64,000 bases of DNA from Cyprinodon diabolis. Lineage: Eukaryota; Chordata; Actinopteri; Cyprinodontiformes; Cyprinodontidae. The notes under the pieces were generated by a model. It was not told the origin of the DNA and ran no database searches. It saw nothing but the letters and a program-made list of their open reading frames with translations. This document shows, one piece after another, positions 1 to 29,960 of this stretch. The DNA lies in assembly GCA_030533445.1 (NCBI GenBank), contig CM060072.1:27543766-27607765 (forward strand). Reading direction: 5' to 3'. Every line of letters starts with the position of its first letter. Positions within the stretch are counted from its first letter, which is position 1. A program made the position numbers and the translations under genes.

Positions 1-2285
1 TGTTACCCCTTACCTCTGGGGTTGGGATATTTACCAAATGTTGAATCAGATTAAGTAATTTAATCATGAACAGACTGTCTAATTTTCCAGAAAATATTTA
101 CGCTGACATACATGCTCAGTGCAGATTATTTTACTCCAAAGATCCGGATGGTTGTGTATATGGATGCCAATCGGAATGGTGATCGGTGAAAACCACCTCT
201 CTTTCAAAATGAAATTTCTTTCCGATCAGACCGAATCAGATTAGAATCTTCAGTCTGACATGTTTACATGAAGCGTTTTAGATCTGATCAGCACTTCAAT
301 CCCATTATTTCTGTCCAGATAAAACATAATGAAACTTCTGATGTCACATCTATGAATGAGATGACAATAGGAAACAAATACAAATCTTAGATTTGATCAT
401 GTTAATTAACTACCCTTTACAAATTCAACCAGCTATGAATATGTTTTAATTGGCAGTTATCTTGCCCAATAGAAGATCAATTTACAGACTGATTCTGGGT
501 TAGATTTTGGGCTGGACTTTTAACATGTAAATATGTTTTTCCCCCTGCAATGCTGGCTGCATGTTTTGTCTTTTATAGCTTATTGCAGCCTTTCTTCTAT
601 TTATTTAGCCCCCTGCTGAAAAAGTCTCACCTTAGCGTTATGCTGACCAAACATTTCACCCCGTGTTTGGCTGGTGTATTTAAAACTGTACAGCAGTGTT
701 AGCTTTCTGTCAAACACAATGAATTACATGTTGGATAAGATCAAACATTAGCGTCACCATTACTGTTGCAGGCAAAGAATACGTTTAGCAAATCCAAACA
801 TTAACCTTTTAAATAAGTGTTTTAATCAAAAAAAGGTTTTGAGAAAAACGCTGCTGTTTACGCAGAGTTTATTTATTCAAGAAAATTTTTTGGACTTTTT
901 TCATCATTTTTTTTTTTTATTTAATTTTTTCCAAATCTGTTTTTTTACAGATTGAAATGCTTTCACATGCGTTCATAGTTTTTTTCAAATTTTATTTTTC
1001 ACAAAAATGTTTTTAATTTTTTTTATATATTTAAAACGGCTGTAAAGGCTATGAAAGTAAATGTTTTAATAAGTTATTAAAATTCTAGAGTTGCAGGCCA
1101 TATTATTCTTTATTTTCTGTCATGGGCCCAAAATTCCTCGTTTTGTATTGCAGTATTTCTTCCTTTGGAGCTGTTTATATTCACAAGCAGCAGCAAACTA
1201 GCCTTATGTAAGGACAATAAAATCAATAGGACATGCATTATGTAACAAGAGCATTTAAGTTATTTACTGAGGTCGAAAAGGACAAAAGCAAATATAAAAA
1301 ATAGATGTTAACAAAACGCATTATAACAACACACTAAAAGAAATGGACACCTGCAGTAGATACATACATGCTCACACTTTATCTGATGAAATCTCCTCGG
1401 GGAAACGTGGAAGAATTTAGACACATCTATGTTAAAGTAATTATGATTTTATTCTGTAAATCATTTATTTCATTATTTATTTTACTGACCTTGTTCATAC
1501 AGGAAATGAGTTTTAATTTATGATAAACATGCATGTTTGTAGCTAGTGGTTGCTTGCAGATAAATATTTAACTTCGGCGATAGCGTGCAGGCTGTGTTCA
1601 GGCTGTCGACTCTTTTTTTGGTGGGATAGCGTGACAAACACACACACAGCGCCTCGAATCACTCTCATCTCTGTCAGCCGCTGACAGACCAACCACAAGC
1701 TGCAGGAGGAGTCCGTCTGTCTCCTTACTGGTTGACTGGATGTAGATGTATATTTTGCGTTCCCCGTCAGGCTTTAACAGTTTGTCAGCTCCCATGTTGT
1801 GGTTCAGTCAGTTATTAATTTCAGATATTAGACTATTGCTCTGTTTTTTTTTTGCTGAAGTCTGCCAGGAGGCGAAATTTTGAGTCTTACAGTATGAGGA
1901 GTCTCACAGTTTTCCACAGAGATGACCATGCTGGTCTTGACAAGCTCTTTCATCTCCATGCACCCAAGTAAAGAACGGCTGCTTTCACACCATGGCCAGG
2001 CCCTGTCATCAGCCATTATTGTCATGTGAGGTGTGTTTACATGCACACTCCACTGAACTGAAATCGTGCATATGTCAAGAATGATTCACTTACTAGCCCG
2101 AGCCCACAATCCATTACATGTCTGATGAATTATTTATGTGGCCATGCACAACATAGAGCTGCTGTGGTTTGTTGGATCCCCCGGATGTTTTCATTTAATT
2201 TAAACTGTGATGTTTAGACTGATCTGAATCAACTCAGAACGGCTTACTCTCCATCGAACACTCTAATAATTAAGGACATATATTT

Positions 2286-2560
2286 AGTGCAAAAAAATAT
2301 TTTTTTCTTGAAATGATTGTGTTTTCCTAGATTTAAGCAGTTAGACAAGACAATTGGCTAAAAAATAATGAAATAAATGAAATAAAATTATTTATGTTTA
2401 TAATAACAAAAAACTCCATTATCTTATTTCAAGTGCATAATATCTAGCTATTCTATTTTAAAGGCAAAAAGTTTTATTCCATTGGCAGATCAAGTTTATT
2501 ACTTAGTCATATTAAAGGCAAATGTACTTATCGTAAAAAAATTTTAGATCAGAATTGTAG
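2286..2560. repeat. Degraded MITE-like repeat (GTGCAAAAA end)
   Basis: The segment starts with GTGCAAAAA and carries phrases such as TTATTTCAAGTGCATAAT and CCATTGGCAGATCA. These recur in the better preserved CACTGCAAAAA element at 26318-26598 and in a diverged copy near 23126-23365. Boundaries are approximate and the family is inferred from internal similarity only. Confidence 0.4.
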
Positions 2561-5558
2561 TATGACAGCTTCTGGTTGGGAAAAAATAAATACAAAATAT
2601 GTGCTGTCATCATAGAGAAAAAAACAACAACAAATAAAAGTAAGTTACCTCTGGGGTTCATCTTCCTCTCATTGCCAAGATTCAAAAACAAAAGGTCACA
2701 TTAGCCCAGCTTAATGCAGTCCCTTTATTTCCTCCTCCATCGTAGACAGCTGTGTACTCCTGCTCCCCAGTGACCAGCGATCAGCCTCTCGCTGGCCATT
2801 TTTAGCAGTGTGCCTACTGTTATCAGGGTTTTGCTGTGCACATCTGTAGCAGCTCCAGCTGGCAGCTGACTGGGCCACAGAGGTGAAGCTGTCGGTCTCA
2901 GAGTGCGGAGGTCAAACGCGTTAAAGACGACTGCGTCCTGAAAGCAGCCGACACACGTAGAGTTTAAATCTGCCTCAACGTTTGTCATTCATTTATATTT
3001 ATTTGTTTTTGATGTTATCTGGATAATGTTTCCAGATAACTCTTACTGATCTGAAGCCAGAAATGTTTTTTTGATATATATTAGTCTGATGCAGTTTTCT
3101 AATCCTGTCATGTTTTCATTATGGCTTAAAAGATCAAATATTTCAAAAAGACCTGAAAGCATTACTCTGTGTGCAAATTATCTTGGAAATGATGAAGTCT
3201 AACAGGATCTTGGTTTGGTCATTCTGTGTGGTGGATTGTCTTAGGGGCCTCTTTGCACAGTCTACACCTGGGGTCTTATCTGGTGTGGTAGATCTGGGCC
3301 TCTATTGCTCTGGGGCTCAGGGCCTGCTCCTGTGCAGCCATGATGAGTGTCTCTGTGCTGTCCTTCAGTCCGGCTTTGTATATATATGACTATGTTGAAG
3401 TACGGAGCCGCTGAAATCTAGCACACCCTATATATGCACCGCACTTGCACTTTCCATCTGCACTTATGGTCAGTGTGAACTCTCCTTGCACTGTGCATTG
3501 GACATCCCAGCTCATTTGCACCCTCCCTCAGCACATGCCATTAAAAATAATGGGTTTCAGAGCACAACATTGTGCATGTCATGTCCTGTCTAAAAGCTCC
3601 TTTACTTGCTGCAACATGTCTGGTACTACTCATAATTTAGACTTTCAAAGTCAGAATCTTGAGATATTCGACTTTCAAACTTTGTATCTCATAATTATGA
3701 CTTTGAATCCCAAAATTGACTTTCCAATTGGCATTTTTTTATTTTCATGCGGCGGTAACGGGCTTCCATACCATCCAGCGGCTACCCTGCAAACCCCCAA
3801 TGGGGGATTTTTTTTAGAAATTGGTTGTTGAGATTAGTCGACTAATCGAAAAATTAATGGAAAGATTAGTTGTTTGAAAGTCATTAGTCATTAGTGGCAC
3901 CTCTAGTAAACATAAAAAAGATTCTTTGTATTTCATGAATGTTTTGTCTCAATGGGCTACGTTATATTTCTGGTGTGTGATCTCAGTAACCATGGCGAGA
4001 ACGGCCAGACACACCTGGATTTATCAGTTTGTCCAGTAATGAAAGACAGGAAACAAAGGCGCTGCTGAATTTCTGGAAGTAGTGGAGTTGGGCATATAGA
4101 CCATTACTGCTGTAAGTAGGATATTCATTAGTGTAAATGGCAAATGGTATTTAGAGTCTATATAACATCACTCTAGATAACAGATCGATTCCATTACCCA
4201 ATTAGTTGATGATTATTTCAATTATTGATTCATCTGAAAAAAAATGATTCAGCCCTTGTTCAGATAAAAGATTAAATTAAAAGCTAACATTCAAATCAGC
4301 ACCCATGTGCCAATAGGGCATCATATGGCTTTATCCAGTTCCTCCTATTTTGATCTTGACGTCACTGTAACACTCTGTACTATAATGCTTCACATATAAA
4401 GGTGAAAAGATAAGATGAGGGCCACTAAATTCAAAATAAAAAAGGTTTACAGATGTCATACAATTTGAATGTTCATAAAGATGTCTTATGAAAATCATAA
4501 GCATAAGCGTATATGTTCTCGTTAGTCCTTCTGCTGCATTTGAAGCTGCTCTTTAGAACAGAAATCCTTTGTGTTTTAAAAGTTAAAAACTCCATAAACA
4601 CAGAGCAGGCATGAAAAATGCTCCTTGGACAAGAATGTTATAAATAATTGGGCCAGAAAGAAATAAAAATGCAATGATTGTGTCACCAGCTGTCCCCTGC
4701 TAGCAGGAGCATAAACTGAGATGAGGTTGGGGCTCATCTGCCCATTAATATTGATGCTAAACGGGGTCTGGGGTTTACTTCTGCTGAGCTGCCAGATTGT
4801 CTGACCTCAGGCTGCTGGCAGAAAGCCTGCCAGGACTCCGCTTTGCATTCGCACGTAGAATCCATTCGGTTGTATAGGAGAGCGATAACTGTCAGGATGA
4901 TGCCCGCTGACATGAGCAAACCTACTTCCCCTCTGGTTCTGACCCGACCTGTGGTATCATGGCAGGAGTGTTAATGAACAGTTTATAGGAAAATTACTCC
5001 TTATTAATTGATTTATAAGGTCAGTTAGCTTAAGATTATTCCTTAATCAATCATATGCATCCCTTATATTGGTCACGCTAATACCGTTGTAAAAAGAGTC
5101 TGGACTTGAATGGTTGCTGCTGCGCTTTGGATTGTGTTGCTTTTTTTTTTAATTTAGCAGCCTAATGTTAAAGTTGTGTGTTGTTGGGGTCGCTAATGTT
5201 GGTTCCATCATTTAGAGGAACCTTTCCCCATTACATGAATACACCATACACATAAAATGGTCATTTTTTCTGGCAGAAGTGGTGGAGTCTCTAATTAAGA
5301 AACACTCTCCGACTCAATGCAAGTCTCAAACTATTTCCATGTGTACAGTTAATATACTCCATGAAAGATCTACTGGATTTCTGCTGGTTCGGCCTCCTAC
5401 AAGCCAAAGTCCTGACTGTGAGTCTGCATGATTGGTTTCTTTCTTGTTCTGTCCAACTGGGCAACTGGAGATAAGTTCAAGGTTCACTTCATGTCCTGCT
5501 GTGGGAACATCTAGACCCCTGAGACATTAAAGGAATAGTACACCCAAAACATGATTAG

Positions 5559-6305
5559 TGTCATGATGGGTCAGAGATGCAAGCCCATATGCAGAACACA
5601 CACGGAGGAGGCAGGGAAAAAGTTCAAAGGTTTATTGAGGTTTCACAAAAACACACGATTATGAACTGGATCTGAAACTGGTTAGGGCTGGTTCACTGAA
5701 GTCTTGACTGGGACCAGAGACTGTTGGTTAGCAGAGTTCATGAGGAGCTAAGTGTCTAGCTTCAGACTTAGCATGACAGACCTTGATCTGAGCTATCAGC
5801 TCATTACAGAGAACAGCAGGGGATATCCACATAGGAAATCTTCAGGTTGACTCCACTTAGGAATCTTCAGGTAAACTCCACATAGGAGTCTTCAGGTTAA
5901 ATCCACATAGGAGTCTTCAGGTTAAATCCACATAGGAATCTTCAGGTTGGCTCACCAGGGCTGATTAGCAGGTTAAGCTCTCCCAGAGCTTCAGGCCAGA
6001 GACAGGTTTCCAGTGAGGCAGCTCACCCAGAGCTTCAGACTAGCGACAGCTTTCCAAACTAAGATCAACACTGCGGCGTAGAAGCAAGGTCTGGCAGGTG
6101 TTTATAAAGGGAAGGTCTCCTGATGAGTAGATGCGTCTCAGGTGTGCTGGAAGACTCCAGCACCAGGAGACCCACGGCGCACTCTGCTGGAGGAAGGCTG
6201 TAAAGCTCCAGATCCCAACAGTAACTCCAGTCCTAACAGAAAAACAACAAAGAGCAGAAGAGGATCCTCGGCGCCCTCTGGTGGGCAAGCCTGAGGATCC
6301 CAACA
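5559..6305 (-). mobile_element. Solo LTR with 5-bp target duplication, nested in the foldback element
   Basis: The 747-bp insert begins TGTCATGATG and ends GATCCCAACA, the TG...CA ends of an LTR. It is flanked by the direct repeat ATTAG (5554-5558 and 6306-6310), which occurs once in the intact opposite arm of the host element. Read on the minus strand, it carries an AATAAA signal (complement at 5631-5636) shortly before its 3' end, as expected for R-U5. A tandem array of about five 25-bp units lies at 5827-5952. No gag or pol sequence is present, so this is a recombined solo LTR, probably of a Ty3/Gypsy-like or other LTR retroelement. Confidence 0.8.
5827..5952. repeat. 25-bp tandem repeat inside the LTR (about 5 copies)
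   Basis: Five imperfect copies of a unit beginning CCACATAGGA and containing TCTTCAGGTT lie head to tail. The third and fourth copies are identical. The array sits inside the solo LTR, so it probably belongs to the LTR rather than to the host gene. Confidence 0.8.
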
Positions 6306-6616
6306 ATTAGCCTTCATTTTCTACTCACCCCCATGCTGAACAACACTCTGGAGTACTTTTTTGATATCTCAAATGCATCTGGAGATCTGGGAGGCTTCTT
6401 GCTGTCTGCTGACATTCAAATAATGGAGGTCTATGGCGCCCGAGGCAGAAAGGTCCATAAAAGTCCACAAAAAACGTGTCAATATTCCTCCATACTGCTC
6501 GTCCAATGTATTCCAAGTGTCCTGAGTGGGTAGCATCCAGAATTTACTCGAAACAAAGTCATTTAGAATGTTTTTAGAGCATAAACAGTAGTGTATAGGA
6601 TTTCATAAAAGCGCGT

Positions 6617-6718
6617 TCACATGCCTACGGAAACCGCGGCAGACCAAACCAGATGAAAGTGCGCCTTCAGCTCGGCAAAGAACTCATGCTCTTCCTCAAT
6701 ACTGAAGTCCTCAGACAT
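6617..6718 (-). pseudogene. Short ORF (33 aa) spanning the foldback loop
   Basis: On the minus strand an ATG opens an acidic peptide starting MSEDFSIEEEHEFFAELKA and stops after 33 codons in the arm sequence. The first half lies in the unpaired loop, the only part of the element not duplicated. It may be the remnant of the first codons of a transposase or of a captured host exon. I do not recognise the family. Confidence 0.3.
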
Positions 6719-8302
6719 TTTTCTTTCGTTGTTTCTTTCTTTGCACAGGTAAACAGCACATTTCTTCTTCTACGCTTGCATTATCGGCAGAGCAGACGCT
6801 GAATGCGCACTTTCATCTGGTTTGGTCTGCCGGCTTCCGTAGCGTCGTGAACGCGCAGGCGCGCGCTTTCAGGGAATCCTATACACTACTGTTTATGCTC
6901 TAAAAACATTCTAAATGACTTCGTTTCGAGTAAATTCTGGATGCTACCCACTCAGGATACTTGAAATACATTGGACGAGCAGTATGGAGGAATATTGACA
7001 CGTTTTTTGTGGACTTTTATGGACCTTTCTGCCTCGGGCACCATAGACCTCCATTATTTGAATGTCAGCAGACAGCAAGAAGCCTCCCAGATCTCCAGAT
7101 GCATTTGAGATATCAAAAAAGTACTCCGGAGTGTTGTTCAGCATGGGGGTGAGTAGAAAATGAAGGCTAATCATGTTTTGGGTGTACTATTCCTTTAAAC
7201 TGTGGATGAGAGGAAGAGATCTCATATGAAATATTAATTAATTTCCTCAGGATTTTTTTTTTCATTGACAGATTCCCCTATCAACACATTGCTATAACTC
7301 TAAAAACCTTCAATCTTTATCTAAAAGCGTAGAGACATATTCTCATGACAATATGTAATAGTACTGGGTTCTGTAAACCAGACTCTATCAGTAGCAACAA
7401 AGTTCTCCTTACTTTTATCAGGTATTAAATATTTACGGTGGTCATCACTCAAGGTGGTAAAATCTAGCCAGATGACCTTTATGTTGCAGAAGGTCCTGAG
7501 GGTCTGAACTCCTCCTAAAGTTGGACTGAAAGTCCTGGACGGGTCATCGATCCATCCAGTAGATACAGAAACAATAAAAGTGATGCAAAAGCACAGAAGT
7601 CTGCGCTGAGAAGACCAAAGAAGAAGAAGAGTAAAGCTTTAAAGTAACAGATGAAGAAGGTTGTTGACGGAGGTTACCTTCTGAAAGCTTGGAGTGATAT
7701 TCCATTAAACCCAAGCAAATCAGAGTCTGTAATATAAAAGTCAGTCATTCACCTTAGGATCATCAATATTTGTTAAGATCAATATTATTACATTAGCAAG
7801 GTGCAAAAATTCTGAATAATATTTTGTTATTTAAAGAGAATCACCAGGACCAGAAATTAGACTCAATGTTTTAAAGATCTCAAACAAATGTGAGTTTAAC
7901 TCAGATTCTACCACAAACCACATTTCTTCTTCAGCCCTGAGTAGTTAGATACAGAAAGTAGACTTTAATGTGTGCTAGAAGCAAAATGCATGTAAGAGAT
8001 TTTACCTGAATAACGCCCGGCTCACACTGAACACGGTGTGGCTGCGGTGCGAACTGGAGCTACAGCGGGGTCAGCATGGTCGCAGCATTCAGTGTGAGTC
8101 CAGCATAAGAAGAGTCCTTACTGATGACTTCAGACAGATATTCCTTTCATAACCTTGAAGTTTTACAAAAATCTCAATATTTGTTGAATAAAATGTAGAT
8201 TCCTGTAAAAACATGAATTGTGTGTATGTTCATATTAAAGCTTCTCAGTAGATTATCTGAAAGAACTACTTTAGTACAAAACATCCCTCCACCCGTTATC
8301 AA

Positions 8303-8825
8303 TTCATCCATCCATCCACTCATTCATCCATCCATCCATCTTTATATGCATCATCCATCTGTCTATCTATCATCATCCATCCATCATCCAGCCCATCTTC
8401 TATCCACCCAATCCACTCAATAATCCATCATCTATCCATCCAATCCATACATTTATCCATCCATCTATCTTTGTATGCATCATCCATCCATCTATCATCA
8501 TCATTCATCCATCATCCACCCATCCATCCATCCATCCATCATCCACCCATCCATCCATCCATCCATCCATCCATCCATCCACCCATCCATCCATCCATCC
8601 ATCCATCCATCCATCCATCCATCCATCCATCCATCCATCCAATCCACACATTTATCCATCCATCCATCTATCTATGCATCATCCATCCATCTATCCATCA
8701 TTATCCATCCAGTTCACTCATTTATCCATCATCATCCATCCATCCATCCATCATTCTATGCATCATCCATCCATCCATCCATCCATCCACCTGTCTGTCT
8801 GTCCATCCGTCTGTCATCCATCTAT
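8303..8825. repeat. (ATCC)n tetranucleotide array
   Basis: About 520 bp of imperfect ATCC/CCAT repeats with occasional ATCT and GTCT units. Overlapping open frames here encode only Ile-His-Pro-Ser repeats and are not genes. Confidence 0.95.
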
Positions 8826-9259
8826 CCTGTGGACATTCTAGAATCAATGAACAAACTTAGGTTCATATTTTTAGGCTGTGAAAGGAAGCCATGGTACCCT
8901 GAAAGAACCCAGAGTTGCACAAGGAGAGCATTCTGATTCCAGCTGGCGTTTGACCCCAAACCATGTAGCCCCTCCTTTCCTGCTCAAGCCAACCTCTCTG
9001 TTCGACAGCAGACCAAGAAGGAATTGTCTGAGTTAGTTTTCAGTTTGTTTTATGTCCACAATCATTCCCTGTGAGTCGTCTTTTTTTGCCAGTTTTCTTC
9101 ATGGTTGCCTTCCTGGACGCTGTATGGTTCTGTGTGTTGTTGAGTTGAGCAGAGCTGGGTTCAAACTTTCCTTTTGATTTAATTCGAATCCAGTTCTGCA
9201 GTGACTGGAAGGATCCAGTGACCTTTGCTGTATTTTGTAGGTGAGTCTTTTCACTCTAG

Positions 9260-26086
<16,827 letters not shown>

Positions 26087-28434
26087 AGGTAGGATTTCTG
26101 CCCAGTTGTTCGTGATCGATTAGTGGATATTTGTTAACGTGGAAGCTTGTTTTTACAAAATTATAGAATTCAAAAACATTTCTTGGTGATACATTTATGT
26201 ACAGATATAAAAGATATGGAAAGACGTTTTTCACATTATTAATTTTAGTAAAGAAAAGGTTTTCCAAATTGAATTTTGAAAAGAATGCAATCTATAAATA
26301 AACATTTTTAAAAACTTCACTGCAAAAACGATCTAGAAATAAGTAACACATTTCTTAAATTAAGTGTATTTACCCTTAATTTATGAAGATGATTTGCCAA
26401 TGAAATGAGTATTTTAACTCCTAAAATAAGATAATTTAATAATATGCACTTGAAATGTGAAAATGCAATTGTTATTTCTTATTTTCAATGTAAATTGTCT
26501 TCTTCCATTGGCAAAGTGTCTCACCTCCTCAAATTAAGAAAAAATGCAATTATTTTAAGAAAAAAAAAGACGTATTTAGACTTCCATTTTTTGCAGTGTT
26601 CTTAATCTAAAAATAGTTTTGAGGCTAGTTTTGTTGTTTTCTCAGATTTATTTTTAGTTTTATTTTTACAGATTTTCTGTTCAAATGGCTTTTTTTTTTG
26701 ATGGAGTTTTACAAATTGCATTCCTTTCAAATGGTGTTTTTTTTACCGATCATGTTCCTTCACCCCCATGGGCGGGCTTTCCTGTGGAGGGAGCATGCCT
26801 TGCCATCGCTCTGCTGATTAATTTTTAACGGATTTGAAATGAAGAGAATATGGACTGGAAAACACCAGTGGAAAAGAAATTTGGAAAAAATAAACCAATT
26901 TTTAAAATATAAAAGCCAGTAGCAAAGTCTTAAGGTATAGTGCAGGATTTTTCCACTTTAAAAAAAGCACATATACAACCCTGTGCCTGCTGCCGAGAGG
27001 GAACGCCTATTAAACGTGTGCGAGAGCATGCACGAGCCAATCTCTCCTTATGCACGCTGTTTAAAAGCTGCTCCATCGCTTATACAAGCTTACTTTCCAA
27101 AAAACATTTGCAATTTTTCAAATGTCAGACTGCCCACTGTGTTATGCCGAAAAATACCTGCTTGCCGAGCATTACCTCCCCTCCTGCACACTGATAAGAA
27201 AACAGATTGAAATATGAATGAAAAATGAACTTTTAAACATATTACTAAAATTTTTATATATCTTATACATAAATGCCCTAAAATCGAGGGTTTTGGGGGA
27301 CAGATATATGCCTAGAAATTCCTGCCTGCCGAGAATATTTTTGATGACAAAACCGATTTAAATATTAATGAAAAAGGAAACTTTTTCTTGATGTTTTGTC
27401 AGAAATGATATAGAATGGTGTTGATGGCAAAAACGAGAAAAGCCATCCACTGAGCAGAGAGTATATTCATCGGACACTGACTGTAGCACATCGACTAAAA
27501 TCTGTCTCCATACAATTAAAAATTGTATTAATCCTAATTTATCTATCCACCAAAACTCTAAATTTTTCGGCATCCATGAATAAGATCTTGGACGGTAGGC
27601 AAACGCAGTGACTCCTAACACTGATAGCTGCAAGTTTAACTCCTCCTGGGCAGTCAGGGTCGCACTCTTGCTCTCCTTCTAAACTGTTTGCCTAATATTA
27701 ATTCTATCTGTTTAGAAGAAACGCTGCATGCTCTGCAATCCGACTGAGCATCTTTGCTTCCTCTATACTCGGCCAACGTTCTCCCTTATTTTGTGTCTTT
27801 TTGGGGTTTTCCGTCTGGAATCTGAGAAACGTAGCGCAGAGATAAAGCTGTTTCTCTGCTCTGTCACTGAGATAATATCGATAAACACCTGAACTCCGTC
27901 TGATGTGATTCAACCTGCTATTCCTATTGTTGCAGAGTCCTTTAGTGTCTATGTCGGCATCGTAACCACAAGGAAATATCTTGATATCTTTGAACCTGTG
28001 GAAATCTATAAAACATTTATTTATATATGTTTTGTCAATAAAATGATTACTAGACATTCTGTAGATTTATTATTGGTGAAAGATTAATCGTTTTGTTAAA
28101 AAACTTTGACTTTTAAATTCCCTGTTTTTACAGACTCAGAGACGCCATAGAGTTAATCCACAAGACAAAATCAAATGTATTCATCAATTTTAAAGATATT
28201 TTCAGTTGCATGGATCGTAGGAAGGAAGAAGCCTTGCATACAGCTCTGTGTCTTATCTTCTACCTCCAACTTCCACTTACCTGACAGTATTATTATCATC
28301 ACATACTTACCTTTTCTTGCTTTAAAAAACCCCAGGTAGCAATGTCCACCTTTGATAATCTACAATGACTTTACAATGATTTGTCTCCTGACAGCCAGCT
28401 GCTGCAATGATTCCCATGTTTGTCTGTTTGCCAG
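26087..28434 (+). other. gria3: gria3 3' UTR or 3' UTR intron
   Basis: After the stop (TAA at 26084-26086) comes TAAAG|GTAGGA, a plausible donor. At 28411-28434 a pyrimidine-rich tract ends GTCTGTTTGCCAG. The stretch between them holds a MITE (26318-26598) and a T-rich repeat (about 26630-26900), which suits an intron better than UTR. In 26901-28410 I see no protein with family similarity. Confidence 0.45.
26318..26598. mobile_element. MITE with CACTGCAAAAA inverted ends
   Basis: The left end CACTGCAAAAACGATCTAG and the right end CATTTTTTGCAGTG form inverted repeats. Inner parts (TTTGCCAATGAAATGAG against CTTCCATTGGCAAAGTG) are also inverted copies, so the 281-bp unit is palindromic. No coding sequence. 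Confidence 0.7.
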
Positions 28435-29960
28435 GTGATTCCTAAACCCTACTGGTGCATAAAGGATAACAAGAGCCACCCCGACACATGACCCCCCCAC
28501 CTACATCCCCTCTAAAGGTTGGCTTCCTAGAAGTGACGCCTTCCTCGTCATCTGTCCAGACACAAGCCAATAAGCCAACAAGTGCTCATTTGGGGTTAGA
28601 AACTGTCTCACTAACAGAGGCCAATGACACAGCTGGACTTCTGTTTGTGGCTGGAAAAGCAAGAATCGCCTCTTGTAGTGCCTTAAGGAGCATTTGGGCG
28701 TCATGGCAACGCGGATCCAACTAAATTCACTTGAAAACAAGGAACAAAATGGGGAGAAATGGCCTCAGATGCCACCTGGATGGACAGGTTGTAATTATTA
28801 CTGTTTTATATTTTGAAGAAGACAAATTAAAAAAAAGAAAAAAAAAAAGCCATGGTTTGCAAAGAAATTCCTCAAGACTTATTTTTGTGGTGAAACCTTA
28901 CATAGGATAAATGTTTTGTTTAGTGAGGTACAGTCATTTTCTTGTGTTACTATAAGAATATTTTCAGTGTCAGAACATTTAGGACAAGCATCAGTAACAA
29001 TAATAAGGTTAAGGATCAAGAACTGCAGCGTTTTTTTTTACTCCATGCTTGTGTGCATCTGAAACAGCTGAACTGGTCTGATTTCTCAGACCTTCAACCC
29101 ACCCTGTATTTACTTGGATGCTTGTTTTAAACTGCCAATTTTGGAAGAAGACATTTCTACTGAAGAGGTCCGCTTCTTTATTTCCACTTAGTGCCATGTT
29201 ACCAACATCAAAATAATCCCCAATATTTTAGAATCAATGGGACGAATCCTGTTTTCTGGAAGATTAAGGAAGAGTTTTCAAGAGCTCCTGGTTTATACTT
29301 TGTACAAACTTTTTCAGCACCATCCTTGCTCATCTAAGTGATTGATGGGACGGTTTTGATAAACGACGTCTGAGGCTGGAAGGAGATTCCTGTGTCTATG
29401 CATTTTGCAGAAGGTGAGCTCTACACCGAGGAGAGGCCAAACAAATCCAACTACTCTCTGCCAGTAGGGAGAGGCTGATATTAGGAACCATTGTTTAGAT
29501 TTTTTCATGAACTGCATGTGAATTTGATGGAAGTTTAATTAAAAGCAAACTGCAAACGGAGCCCGGTTCAGTCGACTCTAAAAACAACTTTAATTTCATT
29601 TCGGTTTGATTTCTTTTTTTTATTGATACCTCAAACCGAGAGACTTGCATGTATGGACACAATAAGCCTCTGTGTGGAGGTACTGTACAAAGGATTTTAT
29701 TACATTTCCTTAATAAAAGAAGATTTTTATTCACCTCTGGATGCAGACTTTTATTCCTAAAACTGTTAAGAAGTCATCAACTGGAAGTTCTTGTTTAACT
29801 TTTAGTTAAGAGACCAGGAAATGATGTTAAACCAACCATGGCTGCGGTGAAATGCAAACTGCTCAATATTAAAAGAATCATTTTAAAACATTTACTTGCA
29901 AAATATACATGAATATTGAATGTGAGGAAATGGTAAATGTGAATAAAGTTCTCAGCTCAT
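28435..29960 (+). other. gria3: Candidate gria3 3' UTR terminal exon
   Basis: Starts after acceptor TTTGCCAG. AATAAA signals occur at 29712-29717 and 29942-29947. No long open frame is present. Because the junction with the stop-codon exon would lie only 2 nt after the stop, splicing here should not trigger nonsense-mediated decay. The assignment is an inference from splice signals and position. Confidence 0.4.
29942..29947 (+). terminator. gria3: Poly(A) signal AATAAA, likely gria3 3' end
   Basis: A canonical hexamer in an AT-rich context at the end of the candidate 3' UTR. An earlier AATAAA lies at 29712-29717. Confidence 0.4.

Larger units (their letters stand above)
5531..7194. mobile_element. 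TTAA-flanked foldback DNA element (piggyBac/Kolobok-type target), interrupted by a solo LTR
   Basis: Both ends carry the same terminal inverted repeat, AGGAATAGTACACCCAAAAC. They are flanked by TTAA at 5527-5530 and 7195-7198, the target duplication used by piggyBac and Kolobok transposons. The inverted arms run inward for roughly 300 bp each: the left arm is 5531-5558 plus 6311-6663, and the right arm is about 6806-7194. They surround a loop of about 140 bp. Because the arms are inverted copies, similar open frames appear on both strands (about 6325-6533 and 6944-7174); these are by-products. No transposase domain is visible, so the element is non-autonomous. Confidence 0.8.

Noticed and set aside
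6325..7174. Matching open frames on both strands (EYFFDISNASGDLGGF and its reverse)
   Set aside because: They are two readings of the inverted arms of one foldback element; no protein family fits.
8025..8100. CTCACACTGAAC ... TTCAGTGTGAGTC inverted pair
   Set aside because: Could be a short MITE, but only about 14 bp pair and no target duplication is visible.
8220..8936. Overlapping open frames rich in Ile-His-Pro-Ser
   Set aside because: They are translations of the ATCC tetranucleotide array in different frames, with no other content.
27700..28060. 117-codon minus-strand frame in the gria3 3' region
   Set aside because: No domain, and no splice or promoter context; likely chance or part of an unclassified repeat.
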